DNA of 64,000 bases. It comes from Ciona intestinalis (Eukaryota; Chordata; Ascidiacea; Phlebobranchia; Cionidae). A program made the translations under genes and the position numbers. This document shows, in pieces, positions 39,738 through 51,940 of the stretch. The notes beneath the pieces were generated by a model that did not search any database, had not been told where the DNA came from, and was given only the letters and a program-made list of their open reading frames with translations. The number at the start of each line of letters is the position of its first letter. Within the stretch, counting starts at the first letter, position 1. The stretch is from contig NC_020177.2 in the NCBI RefSeq assembly GCF_000224145.3, forward strand, positions 377,526-441,525. The letters are read 5' to 3'.

Positions 39738-40054
39738 TTAGTAATTGTCTTCTCGTAATTGCTATTTCGTGATTTTATTATGGAATAAAACCTGCTGATT
39801 AAGTTCCAGTATACTGGTGTAGAAACTTGTTGAATGTTTGTGTCGTGCATGGTGTATTGGTAATCATTAACTTTGAGTTCGGTTAAACGAACTATGATGT
39901 TTATAGGGAGCTGCGTTAAACATCAACAGAACTAATAAATTACATTGGTTTACAAAACTTTATTAAAATGATGTTTTTTGGGAAAGAGTTAGATGGTGAC
40001 TGTATGGTTGGTAGGATATTATTATTCAAAGTCTGTTCTCAATTTTGAGTGAAA

Positions 40055-43000
40055 ATGTCTTCAAGGAAAATGACTCTGCCTCCCAGGCTTCCACTGTTGT
40101 TGGTTGGAGACTGTGTGTTAATGCCTGGCTCTTCTAAGAGGATTAAAGGTAAGATATAAATAATATACTATGTATATATACTGTTTAAATTGTATAGCAG
40201 TTCGTTAATCATAAATTTTAGGTCTTGAAAATAATGAAACAAATCCTCTGTTAAATAATAAGTGACAACTTTTTGGGCTGCTGTAATCAAGTCACAAATT
40301 AAAAAAGATATCCCCAATGTGAGTTTAATTAAAAAAAAAGAGTTATTACACCACGCTGCAGTTAAAATATATGAACTATTTGGAAAATGAAACGGAGTGT
40401 TTAAATAAATGTAGCAGTTCTGTTAACCTGAAATTTGTGGGAGGTTTAGCTGATCCTGCGTAAAAAGTGACTGGAGTAACTTAGTCACATGTGTCAATAG
40501 ATATTCTTCAATGCGGCTTAAAATGTAGGATTATAAGTAACATTACTGTGGTAATAACACAAAATGAGTGGAAATATCTATGCAATGAATTAGTCAAATG
40601 CAGTATGGAAGTGACTGCATTATATAATAATTCAAATTATTCCATCATATATTTTAGTACTGCTAATGTGGTAGTTATTTTATATGTTGGTTAATGCTTA
40701 TTGTGTCCAGTATCAACACCTCGAAATATGAGGTTGGTTAAAGAATATTTGTTACAAAGCGCTTCTCTTGGATCCACTATTATTGGGATAATTCCGGACA
40801 CTTTGGACCCTCCTTCATCTGGTAATCGTTGATTTTATTTTAAATAAAAATACAGTGAAACAAAAATTGTTTTGATTCCTTTTATTACACTTAAACTCAC
40901 TTACAAAAATCAAAACATTTTTTTTATGAAATTATGGAGTTGTATGAAGCCACCTTTTTATGTTAGAAGTCATCAGTTACATCATTGTGAATTGTTTTAA
41001 TATAGAAGTAATATTGGATAAAGATCGAGATTAATATAAAGTTCAAGATATTATAATGTTTCCACAGATGAAATACCTGAGAATATTCATCGAACTGGTA
41101 CAGCAGCCATCGTGGTTCAAGTTACTGGCACTAACTGGCCTAAACCTAACTACACAATGTTAGCACATGGTTTGTGCAGGTTTAATGTGGACCAGATCAT
41201 AAGAGACACTCCATACATATCTGCTAAGGTTGGTGTGTTGGACTTTCTACTGCAAAGGTTCTTGAATAACTTTAATGCTATGAGCAGTATTTCTGGTGCC
41301 ATGCCACAGTGGTTAAGGTACTTGCTTCTAAACCAGAGTTGACACAATTATGGGCACGTGTGTTGCGGGGCAAGACGTTTAAGTTCCTTGTTTCAACCCA
41401 GAAGTTTCTAAAAATAGGCCCAAAATAATAGTTGAAAACAAATGCATGAAAAAAAAATAACAACTGTTGTTCCCCCCACGCAAGGCGCATTCAATAATTT
41501 AACATTTATATTTGGGAATGGTTTAGGATTTCCGTGTTATAAGTAAAACGACTTTTCCGAATACACGAGGATAAAGTAAGTTACATTCATTCTTTTATAT
41601 TTTCTTTTGTTAACTTGGTATAAGAAAGTTATAGTGAATGTCACAGCATTTTGTGTCAAGAATTTTACCTAAAGTATTTATTTTAGGTGTCGCAGATTGG
41701 TAAATGGCCATCGGAGCCCGATGACGCACGAGGTACCGATGGCGCGGTGTCCGAACTCGCGTCACAATTGCGCAAGGATGCCTTGGAACTTGTCGAGGCA
41801 CTTGACATGTCGGTGCCGGTTGTCTCTCGATTGCGACAACTCCTTGACAGGCTACCAGACCATTCGCTACCCGATGTGTTGGCGGCAATTGTTCGATCAT
41901 CAACACAAGAAAAACTGAAGGTTTGATTAGAATGAATATACCTATTTATAAGTTACCACGTATGTAACTTTGTGGGTGATTATTTTTTACTGTATAGTTC
42001 ACAATATTAAGCTACCATTCTTGAAATACATTACCCACTTTGTAACAGACTACTCAATAAAAATTTTTAGATTCTTGATGCGATGGATTTAGAAGAAAGA
42101 TTACGAAGAGCGATACCTTTGATTATGCGACAATTGGAAAGCATTAAGTTTATCAAAGGGAAAGGTAGATGGAACACAAAATTTCTTGCCCAAATTCCCC
42201 CCCCCCAAAAAAATACCTCAAATTGTTTGGAGTTTTTCAGTCAAGCAAGGCTAAATAAAATATCACAAAATCCATTATAATATCTACTCAGTTTTACTAG
42301 TTATCGCATTTATTTAAATTTGTAACTCGTTTTTAAAATATATGCACATTAACGCCTTATTTGAGTAAAAACGACTAAATTTTTAGTGTATTTTTTGTAT
42401 AGATCCTGAGACCAAGAAACGCGATTCTGAATCTCGGACTCTCAATGATGATGTTCAGGATGTTATTATCATCAGAGGAGCGGATGGGAGGAAGAAAGAT
42501 GGTGAGAGGAAGTTCAGGATCACTCCTATCCAGAGAGATGGGAAGATGGGGGATGATGATGAAGGTGATCCTCTTTAATTGATGATAACGATGTAACTTT
42601 TTTATACAAGCGTGGCCGGCAACTCTAAGGAGCTATAACACGGTCTGTTTCATACACCTCGTGCCTGCTTAAGAGTTACCATGTATGTAGCTTATTTATC
42701 CTCGCATGGCGGGGGCAACGGCAGTCATTATAACACGGGTGTTCTGTTTTATACACTTTGTGCGCGCTTACGAGTTACCACCTATGTAACTTTGTGGGTG
42801 AATATTTGGTGGGGGGATTTTTCAATTTTTAATGTAACCCATAATGCACCAATGGGTTTGGGCAGTTGACACCAAATGTCTTGCTCTAGTCCATACATGC
42901 CCATAACGGTGGCAGTATTGAGCCCAGACCTATAACCTCTGAGACTTGCCAACCACTGTGCCAATGGGACCTCATGGTAAAGTATAAACTTCCTAACTAT

Positions 43001-46000
43001 CTAAGATGTTTATCTTATACAGATGAACTGCAACTTCTAGAAAAGAAAATTGATTCAGTTGGTTTATCACAAGATGCTCTTAAAGTGAGGACAATTTATT
43101 TTTTAAGCTCAAGTTTCTAAATGAGCCGTTCATAAGTTTAAGTTTCTAATTTTGTTTTTTTCCATGAAAGTTTAAGTTTTTGGGTGTAAGTTTTTATCAA
43201 TATAACATGATGACAGCATCAATTATTCTACCAATTCAAAACCGACAAAATAAAGAAGTTGATTTATGGCAGTTAATTTAAATTCCAGTGGATTGCCGCT
43301 GCCTCTATTCCATTAAGGGTGAGGTCATACAACAAGGCAAGCCATGGAACCTGAGATTTAGGCCAGAGTTGCCGCCTAATACCCAGGGATACACTGGTCA
43401 CATTTTCACAATATGACTTAACATAAAATGTTATCCTTTAAACACAGGTGGCAAAAAGAGAATTAAAAAGATTAAGAAAACTCCCAACAGCTATGCCAGA
43501 ACACGCATTAACTCGCAGCTACGTTGAGCTACTTGCAGATTTGCCGTGGAACTCTAGCAGTAACGACAAGTAATTAAAAAATATGTCTGTTTAGAAATTT
43601 TAACTGGAAACAAGTTCTTTAAAATATGCTATGGACAAAATAAGTATGGTTTAAGATACTTTCTTGTTCGCTTGATTTATAATGTGTGAAAATTCATTAG
43701 GCATCTAATAAATAAGGTCGGCGCCGTGGCGTAGTGGTTAGCGCGCCTGCCTGTAGCGCAGAGGTAATGGTTCAGGCTCGTCACTGCTATNNNNNNNNNN
43801 NNNNNNNNNNNNNNNNNNNNNNNNNNNNNNNNNNNNNNNNAGCTGGCACGAGGTGTTAAACCCGTGTTATAACGACTGTCGTTTTTCCGGCCACGCGAGG
43901 ATAAAGTAAGTTACATTCAGATAAATTTGTTTAAATTTACAATTCAGTTTATCTTAATTCAGTAATTTAAAGTTCTTTAAGAATAATAAAAATTGATTAT
44001 CTTTATACAGTAGGTCCTAATTTCACCCTTTGTTGGCAGTGGGTGGGCGGCAATTGCGGTCGGCATGGATCTTATGCCTAAAAATTAATTATCTTTTTCA
44101 GACTGGATTTAAACCAAGCAAAGTTGGATTTGGACGTCGACCATTATTCAATGGATAAACTAAAACGCAGAGTGCTGGAATATTTAGCTGTGCGGCAATT
44201 ACAGTCAAATAAATCGAAACAGAACGTCAAAGGGCCGATCCTATGTTTTGTTGGACCTCCAGGTGTCGGAAAAACCAGTGTTGGTCGCTCGATTGCTAAA
44301 ACTTTGGGTCGGAAGTTTCACCGAATATCACTTGGTTTGTTTTTTTTGTGAATCGTCTTTTTGAAATATGTTTTTATTAAAAAAAGTTTTATGATTTTTT
44401 TTTTCATTTTTTACTTTTTTCCAGAAGTGTAACTTTTATTGAGTTAAACCAAGTCAAATTAAACTTTCAGGTAAATTGGTTTGATATGTTTGTTGTTTAA
44501 ACAAGTCTATTATATATCTCCAGCCCTTTAATTTTCAGGCATACATTAGGAAAATTTCACCCAAGAGTTGAATATAATACAGAATAACTTGTAAGCGGGC
44601 ACGAGGTGTATGAAACAGAACACCCGTGTTATAACGACTGTTGTTGCCCCGCCATGCGAGAATAAATAAGCTACATACGTGGTAACTTGTAAGCGGGCAC
44701 GAGGTGTATGAAACAGAACACCCGTGTTATAACGACTGTTGTTGCCCCGCCATGCGAGAATAAATAAGCTACATACGTGGTAACTTGTAAGCGGGCACGA
44801 GGTGTATGAAACAGAACACCCGTGTTATAACGACTGTTGTTGCCCCGCCATGCGAGAATAAATAAGCTACATACGTGGTAACTTGTAAGCGGGCACGAGG
44901 TGTATGAAACAGAACACCCATGTTATAACGACTGTTGTTGCCCCGCCATGCGAGAATAAATAAGCTACATACGTGGTAACTTGTAAGCGGCACGAGGTGT
45001 ATGAAACAGAACACCTGTGTTATAACGACTGTCGTTGATGCGTCACGCGAGAATAAATAAGTTACATACGTGGTAACTTGTAAGCGGGCACCAGGTGTAT
45101 AAAACAGAACACCCGTGTTATAACGACTGTCGTTGACGAGTCACGCGAGAATAAATAAGTTACATTCAATCAATCATTTATTTATTTTATCACTACTTTT
45201 CCCCACAAGGTGGAGTGTGTGACCAATCTGACATTCGCGGCCACAGAAGAACTTACGTAGGAAGCATGCCAGGGAGGATCATAAATGGATTGAAAACTGT
45301 TGGAGTCAACAACCCTGTGTTTCTACTTGATGAAGTGGATAAGTTAGGTGAGATATGTGAACTTAAACCCAGTGGTCACTTATAGGTTTCCCAAATTTTA
45401 AGTTGCATAGATGGCTGAAAAGTGAACATGAGGTGTATGAAGCCACCACACATGGTGTGCAACATGACAGCCATATGGCTAGAAGTTGCTTCACCATGTG
45501 AGGATAACATGATAATGACGACAGATAAATAAGTTACATCCATTATATCTGTTAAAATGCTAATTGTCGAACTCCTATAAGTGAATATATTAATTGAATG
45601 TTAAAACACCCATGTTACAACCCTGTTTGCAGGTAAAGGACTACAAGGTGACCCAGGAGCGGCTTTACTAGAAGTTTTAGACCCCGAACAAAATCATACG
45701 TTTGTTGATCATTATTTAAACGTTCCTTTCGATTTGTCATCTGTTCTATTTATAGCAACAGCAAACTCTATAACTGGAATACCAACTGCACTGCTGGATA
45801 GAATGGAAGTTATTGAGGTAAAAACTACTTCCTTGGTTATTCATTATATTAGGAGAGGTTACGGGTTCAAGGCTCGTCGTTGCTACCAACATTGGCATAT
45901 GTGTTTTTGGGCAAGATACTTAACGGCAATTGCTTTAACCCATAAGCCACTAAAAACATGTGGTAACTCATAAGCGGGAATGAATCAGAACATCCAAGTT

Positions 46001-47158
46001 GATTTGTTTATTGACCAAAAATGTTTTTAAGTGTTAGGCTTAACATGCAGAAACTTTGTTTATTTTGAGAAATTATTTAACTCTGGCCAGGTGGAAGCCT
46101 GTGGTAGGTTAATGTTATTTCACTTTGACATTTGAAATGCAANNNNNNNNNNNNNNNNNNNNNNNNNNNNNNNNNNNNNNNNNNNNNNNNNNGGGAGGCG
46201 GGAGTCCGGGATCTTGATCGGAAGTTGGCAGGAATCTGCAGATCAATCGCTCTCACTGTCAGTTTTCATTTACTCACATTTCACAGAAATAGCATTAGTT
46301 GACTGGTTTTAGTGATTTTTGATCATAGGGTTCCATGTTCGAAAGCTCAATGTTTGCCATTCAGTAATCGGTAATTGCTCCAACTCACTTGTCTGTGTTT
46401 AGAAAGTGGTTCTCTAATGGATTGCACAATTTGGTCGTCATGCGCAGTATAGACTTTAAGGTTGATTGCCAAATAAAGTGTCCTAAAATAAAAATCTAAT
46501 TTGTGAAACGAGAATTATACATTCTTCGATACATGCTTATATTTATACATTCTTTGTCCTTATATTTCAGGTTGCAAACCATGATACGAAAAACAACAAG
46601 GTGGAAATAACAATTGATGAAGCTGAGCTTAAAGATATACTCGGTAATTCTTTCACCTATTTTGTAATCATTTGTTTTCCAAGCAAACAATACAAAAACA
46701 GTAACTAACGAAAACTGAGGCTGCATGTGTTATTGTCCTCATTCTGACACTGCACCAGTGGTAATATGATAGCTTTTAATACTAATGTATTTAGCAGCTG
46801 AAATGTATTAATTAGTGAGTGTATTTACAGCAATTGCAAATTAACTTATTGGAAAGGTAATTTACAGTTTTGAGCTAAAACCACTAAATCTCGTTCAACT
46901 ATTCAGGTCCTCAAAGATTCGATCGAGAATCGGCGCAAATACTGACAAGACCGGGTGTGGCTGCTGGGTTAGCTTGGACACAAACAGGGGGTGAAATACT
47001 TTACGTTGAGGCGAGTCGTATGGCTTCTGTTGAAGGGGGTGAGGCAGGAGGTCACATGACACTCACTGGCCAATTAGGAGACGTTATGAAGGAATCAGCT
47101 CAACTTGCAGTCAGCTGGTTGAGAAGTAATGCTCAAATACTTGGGATTGATAATGGAG
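40055..47158 (+). CDS. LONP2: Peroxisomal Lon protease (LONP2), N-terminal and ATPase exons
   Basis: ATP-dependent serine protease of the peroxisome matrix. Exons are 40055-40148, 40711-40821, 41068-41228, 41687-41920, 42071-42164, 42403-42564, 43023-43084, 43448-43569, 44102-44334, 45210-45347, 45633-45817, 46193-46257 (cut by gap), 46571-46643 and 46907-47158, with consistent phases. The N-terminal LON domain runs from [20 protein letters not shown] through [16 protein letters not shown] and [16 protein letters not shown]. The AAA+ module has Walker [35 protein letters not shown], Walker [22 protein letters not shown] and LFIATANS. The protease domain starts [20 protein letters not shown]. 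One exon expected after 45817 (equivalent to VPGYTQEEK in human) is absent or in the gap 46143-46192. The catalytic-site and C-terminal exons lie inverted at 47860-49942. Confidence 0.95.
41295..41590 (+). mobile_element. Degenerate composite SINE
   Basis: GTGCCATGCCACAGTGGTTA with a GGGGCAAGACGTTTAAGTTC body and a tail ending ACACGAGGATAAAGTAAGTT. In LONP2 intron 3, just after exon 41068-41228. Confidence 0.6.
42608..42972 (-). mobile_element. Complete composite SINE (tRNA head, body, two tail units)
   Basis: Read on the minus strand: head GGCACAGTGGTTGGCAAGTC, B-box region GGTCTGGGCTCAATACTGCC, body with AGAGCAAGACATTTGGTGTC, an A-rich linker, then CACCCACAAAGTTACATAGG and two tail units ending near TTATAGCTCC. 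It lies in LONP2 intron 6. Confidence 0.8.
43727..43940 (+). mobile_element. Composite SINE interrupted by a gap
   Basis: Head GGCGCCGTGGCGTAGTGGTT and AGCGCGCCTGCCTGTAGC, the best-preserved in the window, runs into 50 N (43791-43840). A tail unit with GGCACGAGGTGTTAAACC and GCGAGGATAAAGTAAGTTAC follows. Confidence 0.85.
43791..43840. other. Assembly gap (N)
   Basis: 50 N inside a SINE copy; repeat collapse is the likely cause. Confidence 0.99.
44583..45170 (-). repeat. Tandem array of six 98-bp SINE-tail units
   Basis: TAACTTGTAAGCGGGCACGA recurs about every 98 bp from 44585 to 45076. The first four units are nearly identical; the last two differ near GTCGTTGA. Each unit contains the near-palindrome AACACCCGTGTTATAACGAC. 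The array lies in LONP2 intron 9, directly upstream of exon 45210-45347. Confidence 0.93.
45420..45985 (+). repeat. Divergent tail unit and SINE head/body fragment around an exon
   Basis: 45420-45540 holds GAGGTGTATGAAGCCACC and ACACATGGTGTGCAACATG, a diverged tail-type unit also present at 48125-48215. After exon 45633-45817, 45855-45985 holds GGTTCAAGGCTCGTCGTTGC and a GGGCAAGATACTTAACGGCA body. Confidence 0.6.
46143..46192. other. Assembly gap (N)
   Basis: 50 N that cuts a LONP2 exon and marks the left edge of the inverted duplication. Confidence 0.99.
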
Positions 47159-47395
47159 GTATTCGTTTACTACTTTAACACATATTTCTCTGTTTTCTAT
47201 CAATGGTATTATGGCTGGTTTTTAAATGGAAACTTAAAGTCTGTGTTATGTCAATGCTGTGGTAGTTTGTTGTATAATGGTAACAGTAGAAGTTGGTGGC
47301 ATTTGTCACTGGAAATTTAAACGATGCCGTACTCTACCACATAACTTTTGTAAACATTTATAATCGGTGGCATTTGCCACAAACTTTCNCAGGTG
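46193..47395 (+). repeat. Left arm of 1.2-kb inverted duplication (LONP2)
   Basis: Carries LONP2 exons 46193-46257, 46571-46643 and 46907-47158. Its reverse complement is at 48668-49822 with a few indels and substitutions in introns and exons. Confidence 0.92.
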
Positions 47396-47520
47396 NNNNN
47401 NNNNNNNNNNNNNNNNNNNNNNNNNNNNNNNNNNNNNNNNNNNNNNNNNNNNNNNNNNNNNNNNNNNNNNNNNNNNNNNNNNNNNNNNNNNNNNNNNNNN
47501 NNNNNNNNNNNNNNNNNNNN
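47396..47520. other. Assembly gap (N)
   Basis: 125 N (plus a single N at 47389) between the two arms. Confidence 0.99.
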
Positions 47521-47859
47521 CTTGTGCCAGCTCGAGCGCTTCCGAGTTGATTATGACGTAATAATTGAAATGTTTTTTTATGAATTGAAATGTTTTTATA
47601 AAGTGTTCGCCGAACTAGTTGACTAAACTGAGCAAATATCACGAATGTTAGTTCAACATTACAATTCAACTTTAATTTAAATTTTACCCGATTTGTTGAA
47701 TTTAAAAATGGCCAAACCAACAAATTACACGAAAATGTTTTTATTTATAATTGAATTTATTATTGCAGTACAATTATATTTGCATAAACGGTGCGAAAAC
47801 TAAAATAAATAATTAGTGTTGCGATTTTATATTTGTTTAATTCTGTTCACACATTCCTG

Positions 47860-49942
47860 TCACAGTTTGCTGCTGGGAATTTTGTTGTTTCCAAAAATCT
47901 CTCCATCATCAAATGCTTCCGATAAAACATCTTCTAAACAATCCACGAAACTGATGCTCATGCTCTTCAGCACCTCCGCTGGAAGATCTGCTCTCGCATC
48001 CGGTTTATTCCTCCGAGGAAGAACTACTCTCCTCATCCCTGCTCGATGAGCAGCGAGGACTTTTTCTTTTATTCCTCCGACCTAAGGAAGATAATTTGCT
48101 CAATAAAGTAATTCATTATCATCACTTAGTTATCCTCACATGGTGAAGCAAGTTCTAGCCATATGTATTATGTTGCACACCATGTGTGGTGGCTACATAC
48201 ACCTCATGTTCACTTACTTTTGTTAGCGATTTATTATCTGTTGCAAATTTACCAAAATGGTACCAGCATCATAAAGCTTTGAACATGGGATTTTTTACAA
48301 ACAGTTTATTTTATATTTTAAAAGTAGTTTCTGATATTACTCTATGAGCACCAGATCAGAATCAGGGTAACAAAATTTAATACTGTATGACATATTACAT
48401 TGCTAAGTAATAAATCCACTCACAGGTAAGACAAGACCCCTCAAAGTAATTTCCCCCGTCATTGCAAGGTCAGATCTGACGAGTTTGCCGGTAAATAATG
48501 AAACAAGAGCCGTAACTATGGTGACCCCGGCTGAGGGACCGTCTTTGCCAACAGCACCAGCAGGAAAGTGTAAATGAATATCTGTGCCACACATTATGCT
48601 TCTGCCTGGTTTCAAACATTTGTTTGTTTGGTTTTGAAAATGAAAATATGATTCTGTCAAATATTACCTGGAAAGTCTACGGCAAATGCCACCGATTATA
48701 AATGTTTACAAAGTAATGTGGCAGAGTACGGCATCGTTTACATTTCCAGTGACAAATGCCACCAACTTCTACTGTTACCATTATACAACAAACTACCACG
48801 GCATTGACATAACACAGACTTTAAGTTTCCATTTAGAAACCAGCCATAATACCATTGATAGAAAACAGAGAAATATGTGTTAAAGTAGTAAACGAATACC
48901 TCCATTATCAATCCCAAGTATTTAAGCATTACTTCTCAACCAGCTGACTGCAAGTTGAGCTGATTCCTTCATAACGTCTCCTAATTGGCCAGTGAGTGTC
49001 ATGTGACCTCCTGCCTCACCCCCTTTACAAGAAGCCATACGACTCGCCTCAACGTAAAGTATTTCACCTCCTGTTTGTGTCCAAGCTAACCCAGCAGCCA
49101 CACCCGGGCGTGTCAGTATTTGCGCCGATTCTCGATCGAATCTTTGAGGACCTGAATAGTTAAACGAGATTTAGTGGTTTTAGCTCAAAACTGTAAATTA
49201 CCTTTCCAATAAGTTAATTCGCAATTGCTGTAAATACACTCACTAATTAATACATTTCAGCTGCTAAATACATTAGTATTAAAAGCTATCATATTACCAC
49301 TGGTGCAGTGTCAGAATGAGGACAATAACACATGCAGCCTCAATTTTCGTTTGTTGCTGTTTTTGTAATGTTTGCTTGGAAAACAAATGATTACAAAATA
49401 GGTGAAAAAATCACCGAGTATATCTTTAAGTTCAGCTTCATCAATTGTTATTTCAACCTTGTTGTTTTTCGTATCATGGTTGTAACCTGAAATATAAGAA
49501 CAAAGAATGTATAATTCTCTTTTTAACAAATTTGCTTTTTATTTTAGGAATCAACCATTAAGACTATACTGCGCGCGACGGCCAATTTGGCCAATCCATT
49601 AGAGACCACTTTCTAAACACAGACCAGTGAGTTGGAGCAGTTACCAATTACTGAATGGCACATATTGAGCTTTCGAACATGGAACCCTATGATCAAAAAT
49701 CACTAAAACCAGTCAACTAATGCTATTTTTATGAAATGTGAGGAAATGAAAACTGACAGTGAGAGCGAATGATCTGCAGATTCCTGCCAACTTCCGATCA
49801 AGATCCCGGACTCCCGCCTCCCTTGTGTAAAGAGCAATCATGTTCCTCAGTGCGTCATCTGTGAGAGTGATGCAGATGTTGGATGCAAGATCCTTATCAT
49901 TGGATGCGGGCAAACCATGTGCTCTGCTTAGGAAGAAGATTC
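47860..49942 (-). CDS. LONP2: LONP2 C-terminal exons on an inverted contig
   Basis: Read on the minus strand, exons are 49942-49758, about 49493-49421, 49151-48900, 48605-48424 and 48081-47860. The first three duplicate plus-strand exons 46193-47158. The last two occur only here: [20 protein letters not shown], with the catalytic serine in GPSAG, then [30 protein letters not shown] and a C-terminus ending SSKL. SKL is a canonical PTS1 peroxisome signal, which identifies LONP2 rather than mitochondrial LONP1. Phases join to the plus-strand exons (G|GC). Compared with the plus copy, this allele has a base fewer near 49490 and TAA in place of CAA near the end of 48900-49151. An alternative phase-1 donor (AGAA|GTAATG) would place that TAA in the intron. 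The whole contig 47521-50207 is probably placed backwards. Confidence 0.9.
48668..49822 (-). repeat. Right arm of the inverted duplication (LONP2)
   Basis: Reverse complement of 46193-47395, including intron sequence such as the TTTCATTTGTCACTGG region; probably the second allele. Confidence 0.92.
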
Positions 49943-50707
49943 CTTGTAATTATTATTTCTTCTTCCTAAAATCAGCAACTTAGACATTTTGTTAGCTCCA
50001 AAAGATAAATTTCACATGAAAATCTGAGCCACAGAAAATACTTTTAAACGCATTTTGCAGCAAATGCCATATATATTTATGTTATTAGTTTGAGGCGCTA
50101 TCAGGAGTTACATAAATAAACTAAAACAGGTTGCATTTACACTTATTGTTGCTTTATTAAAAATTTGGCAAAATACAAACGTTAGTTACAAATCAGGACA
50201 TTTTTAGNNNNNNNNNNNNNNNNNNNNNNNNNNNNNNNNNNNNNNNNNNNNNNNNNNNNNNNNNNNNNNNNNNNNNNNNNNNNNNNNNNNNNNNNNNNNN
50301 NNNNNNNNNNNNNNNNNNNNNNNNNNNNNNNNNNNNNNNNNNNNNNNNNNNNNNNNNNNNNNNNNNNNNNNNNNNNNNNNNNNNNNNNNNNNNNNNNNNN
50401 NNNNNNNNNNNNNNNNNNNNNNNNNNNNNNNNNNNNNNNNNNNNNNNNNNNNNNNNNNNNNNNNNNNNNNNNNNNNNNNNNNNNNNNNNNNNNNNNNNNN
50501 NNNNNNNNNNNNNNNNNNNNNNNNNNNNNNNNNNNNNNNNNNNNNNNNNNNNNNNNNNNNNNNNNNNNNNNNNNNNNNNNNNNNNNNNNNNNNNNNNNNN
50601 NNNNNNNNNNNNNNNNNNNNNNNNNNNNNNNNNNNNNNNNNNNNNNNNNNNNNNNNNNNNNNNNNNNNNNNNNNNNNNNNNNNNNNNNNNNNNNNNNNNN
50701 NNNNNNN
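49943..50707. other. Noncoding DNA and 500-N gap
   Basis: 49943-50207 is AT-rich and shows no gene. 50208-50707 is a 500-N gap. Confidence 0.9.
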
Positions 50708-51127
50708 TTGCTTTTGTATGTAGGATTTACTTAAAATAAATCTCTTGGTTATAGGCTGTGTTGCATTAGAAGTATTCGTATTAACTATCATGCTAATACA
50801 GCATGTGCATACAGTTAATAGCAATACAGCATGTGCATCCCATTTTATACCATCTCCCCACAGCAATGCTTAGCCTCTTATTATGCCCCAACATCAGTCC
50901 ATGGTCCGATAACAGTCTGTGACACATTTCTTATTCAAATACACAATGTTGTTGGGACAATTGATTTATTTTAATTTTAATAATAATTATTTAAATGTTT
51001 ACTGTCTCTATATTCTCCTTTAAAATTTATATAAATGAGAAAACCAGCATAAATTGCTCTGATGCATTTTCAAACATTAATGAGCTTCGCTTGTTTGGTG
51101 CATTTCAACCATTACCTGGCCATCCCA
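50708..51127 (+). repeat. Segment duplicated at 15971-16396
   Basis: Near-identical to the intron following the last plus-side Kelch exon, at the start of a contig. It continues past where the other copy stops at a gap. Confidence 0.9.
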
Positions 51128-51333
51128 TGGGAAATATTGATAACATTAATCTGGTTCAAATTACAAATAGATTACCTTTCATTTAAAATAAATAGCACCA
51201 GTGAATTGGAAGACATTTATTGCTGACTTGTATAAACCAAGTGATTAGTAATGTTTGAATGAATGTGGTTTAATTAAAGTAGTTGAATAACACCAGCCCT
51301 ACCCATCTAATAATATTAATTATCTTGTGTTAG

Positions 51334-51448
51334 TTATGATGGTAATGCATCAAAATCAATTGAAGCTTATGATGCAACAATCAATGAATGGAAAATTGAA
51401 ACCAACATGAAGACACCAAGATCTCATGCATCAGTTGTAGCTTTGTAA
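51334..51448 (+). CDS. Terminal exon of the Kelch protein gene
   Basis: Acceptor TTGTGTTAG, then T|TAT GAT GGT in the phase required by the donor at 15860 (GG|T). It encodes YDGNASKSIEAYDATINEW, KIETNMKTPRSHASVVAL and stop, a classic last Kelch blade. AATAAA follows at 51451. The upstream intron segment duplicates the intron after 15860. It is therefore the 3' end of the gene at 10566-15860, displaced by scaffolding, or the end of a very similar allele or paralogue. Confidence 0.88.
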
Positions 51449-51940
51449 ACAATAAAAATCTTCAACAAAACTGTTTGTGTATTTCATGATTTGTTTTGAT
51501 AAATATTCCATCAATAGTTTTGTAAACAACATAAGCCACTGTTCACATTGTAGTAAAACTTTAAAACTTTTGAATTTAGGTTTGTAACAAATTATTATTG
51601 AATTCTTCAACAGGCAGTGTGGATTGTTCCTGTTCTTTTTTCTTTTAATTTATCTCTGTTTTCGCAATGTTTATGCAAATAGATTGTGCTACAATATTAA
51701 ATTTAATGTTGAATAAAAATCTATATGTGCGTTAAAAATGTTTGATTGACCGTATGTAGATTAAATGAACCATTTAAAATAATATTATTGTTTCGAGTTT
51801 CTGTTTACTTTATATGAAGATGAGTCTTTTGTAGTATTGCTTGACCGTGAAGAGTAGACAAAAGATGTTCATGGTATAATCATATTGTAAAATATTACAA
51901 CATTCTTTATTAAACTATGGTACAATAATTTCTTCCCAAG

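Noticed and set aside
44583-45170. CRISPR-like array
   Set aside because: The units are contiguous tandem repeats with no spacers, in a eukaryotic intron; they are SINE-tail units.
46193-49822. True genomic palindrome at LONP2
   Set aside because: The unique terminal exons on the inverted arm, phase agreement after flipping, and flanking N gaps make a reversed contig far more likely, though long reads are needed to exclude a real palindrome.
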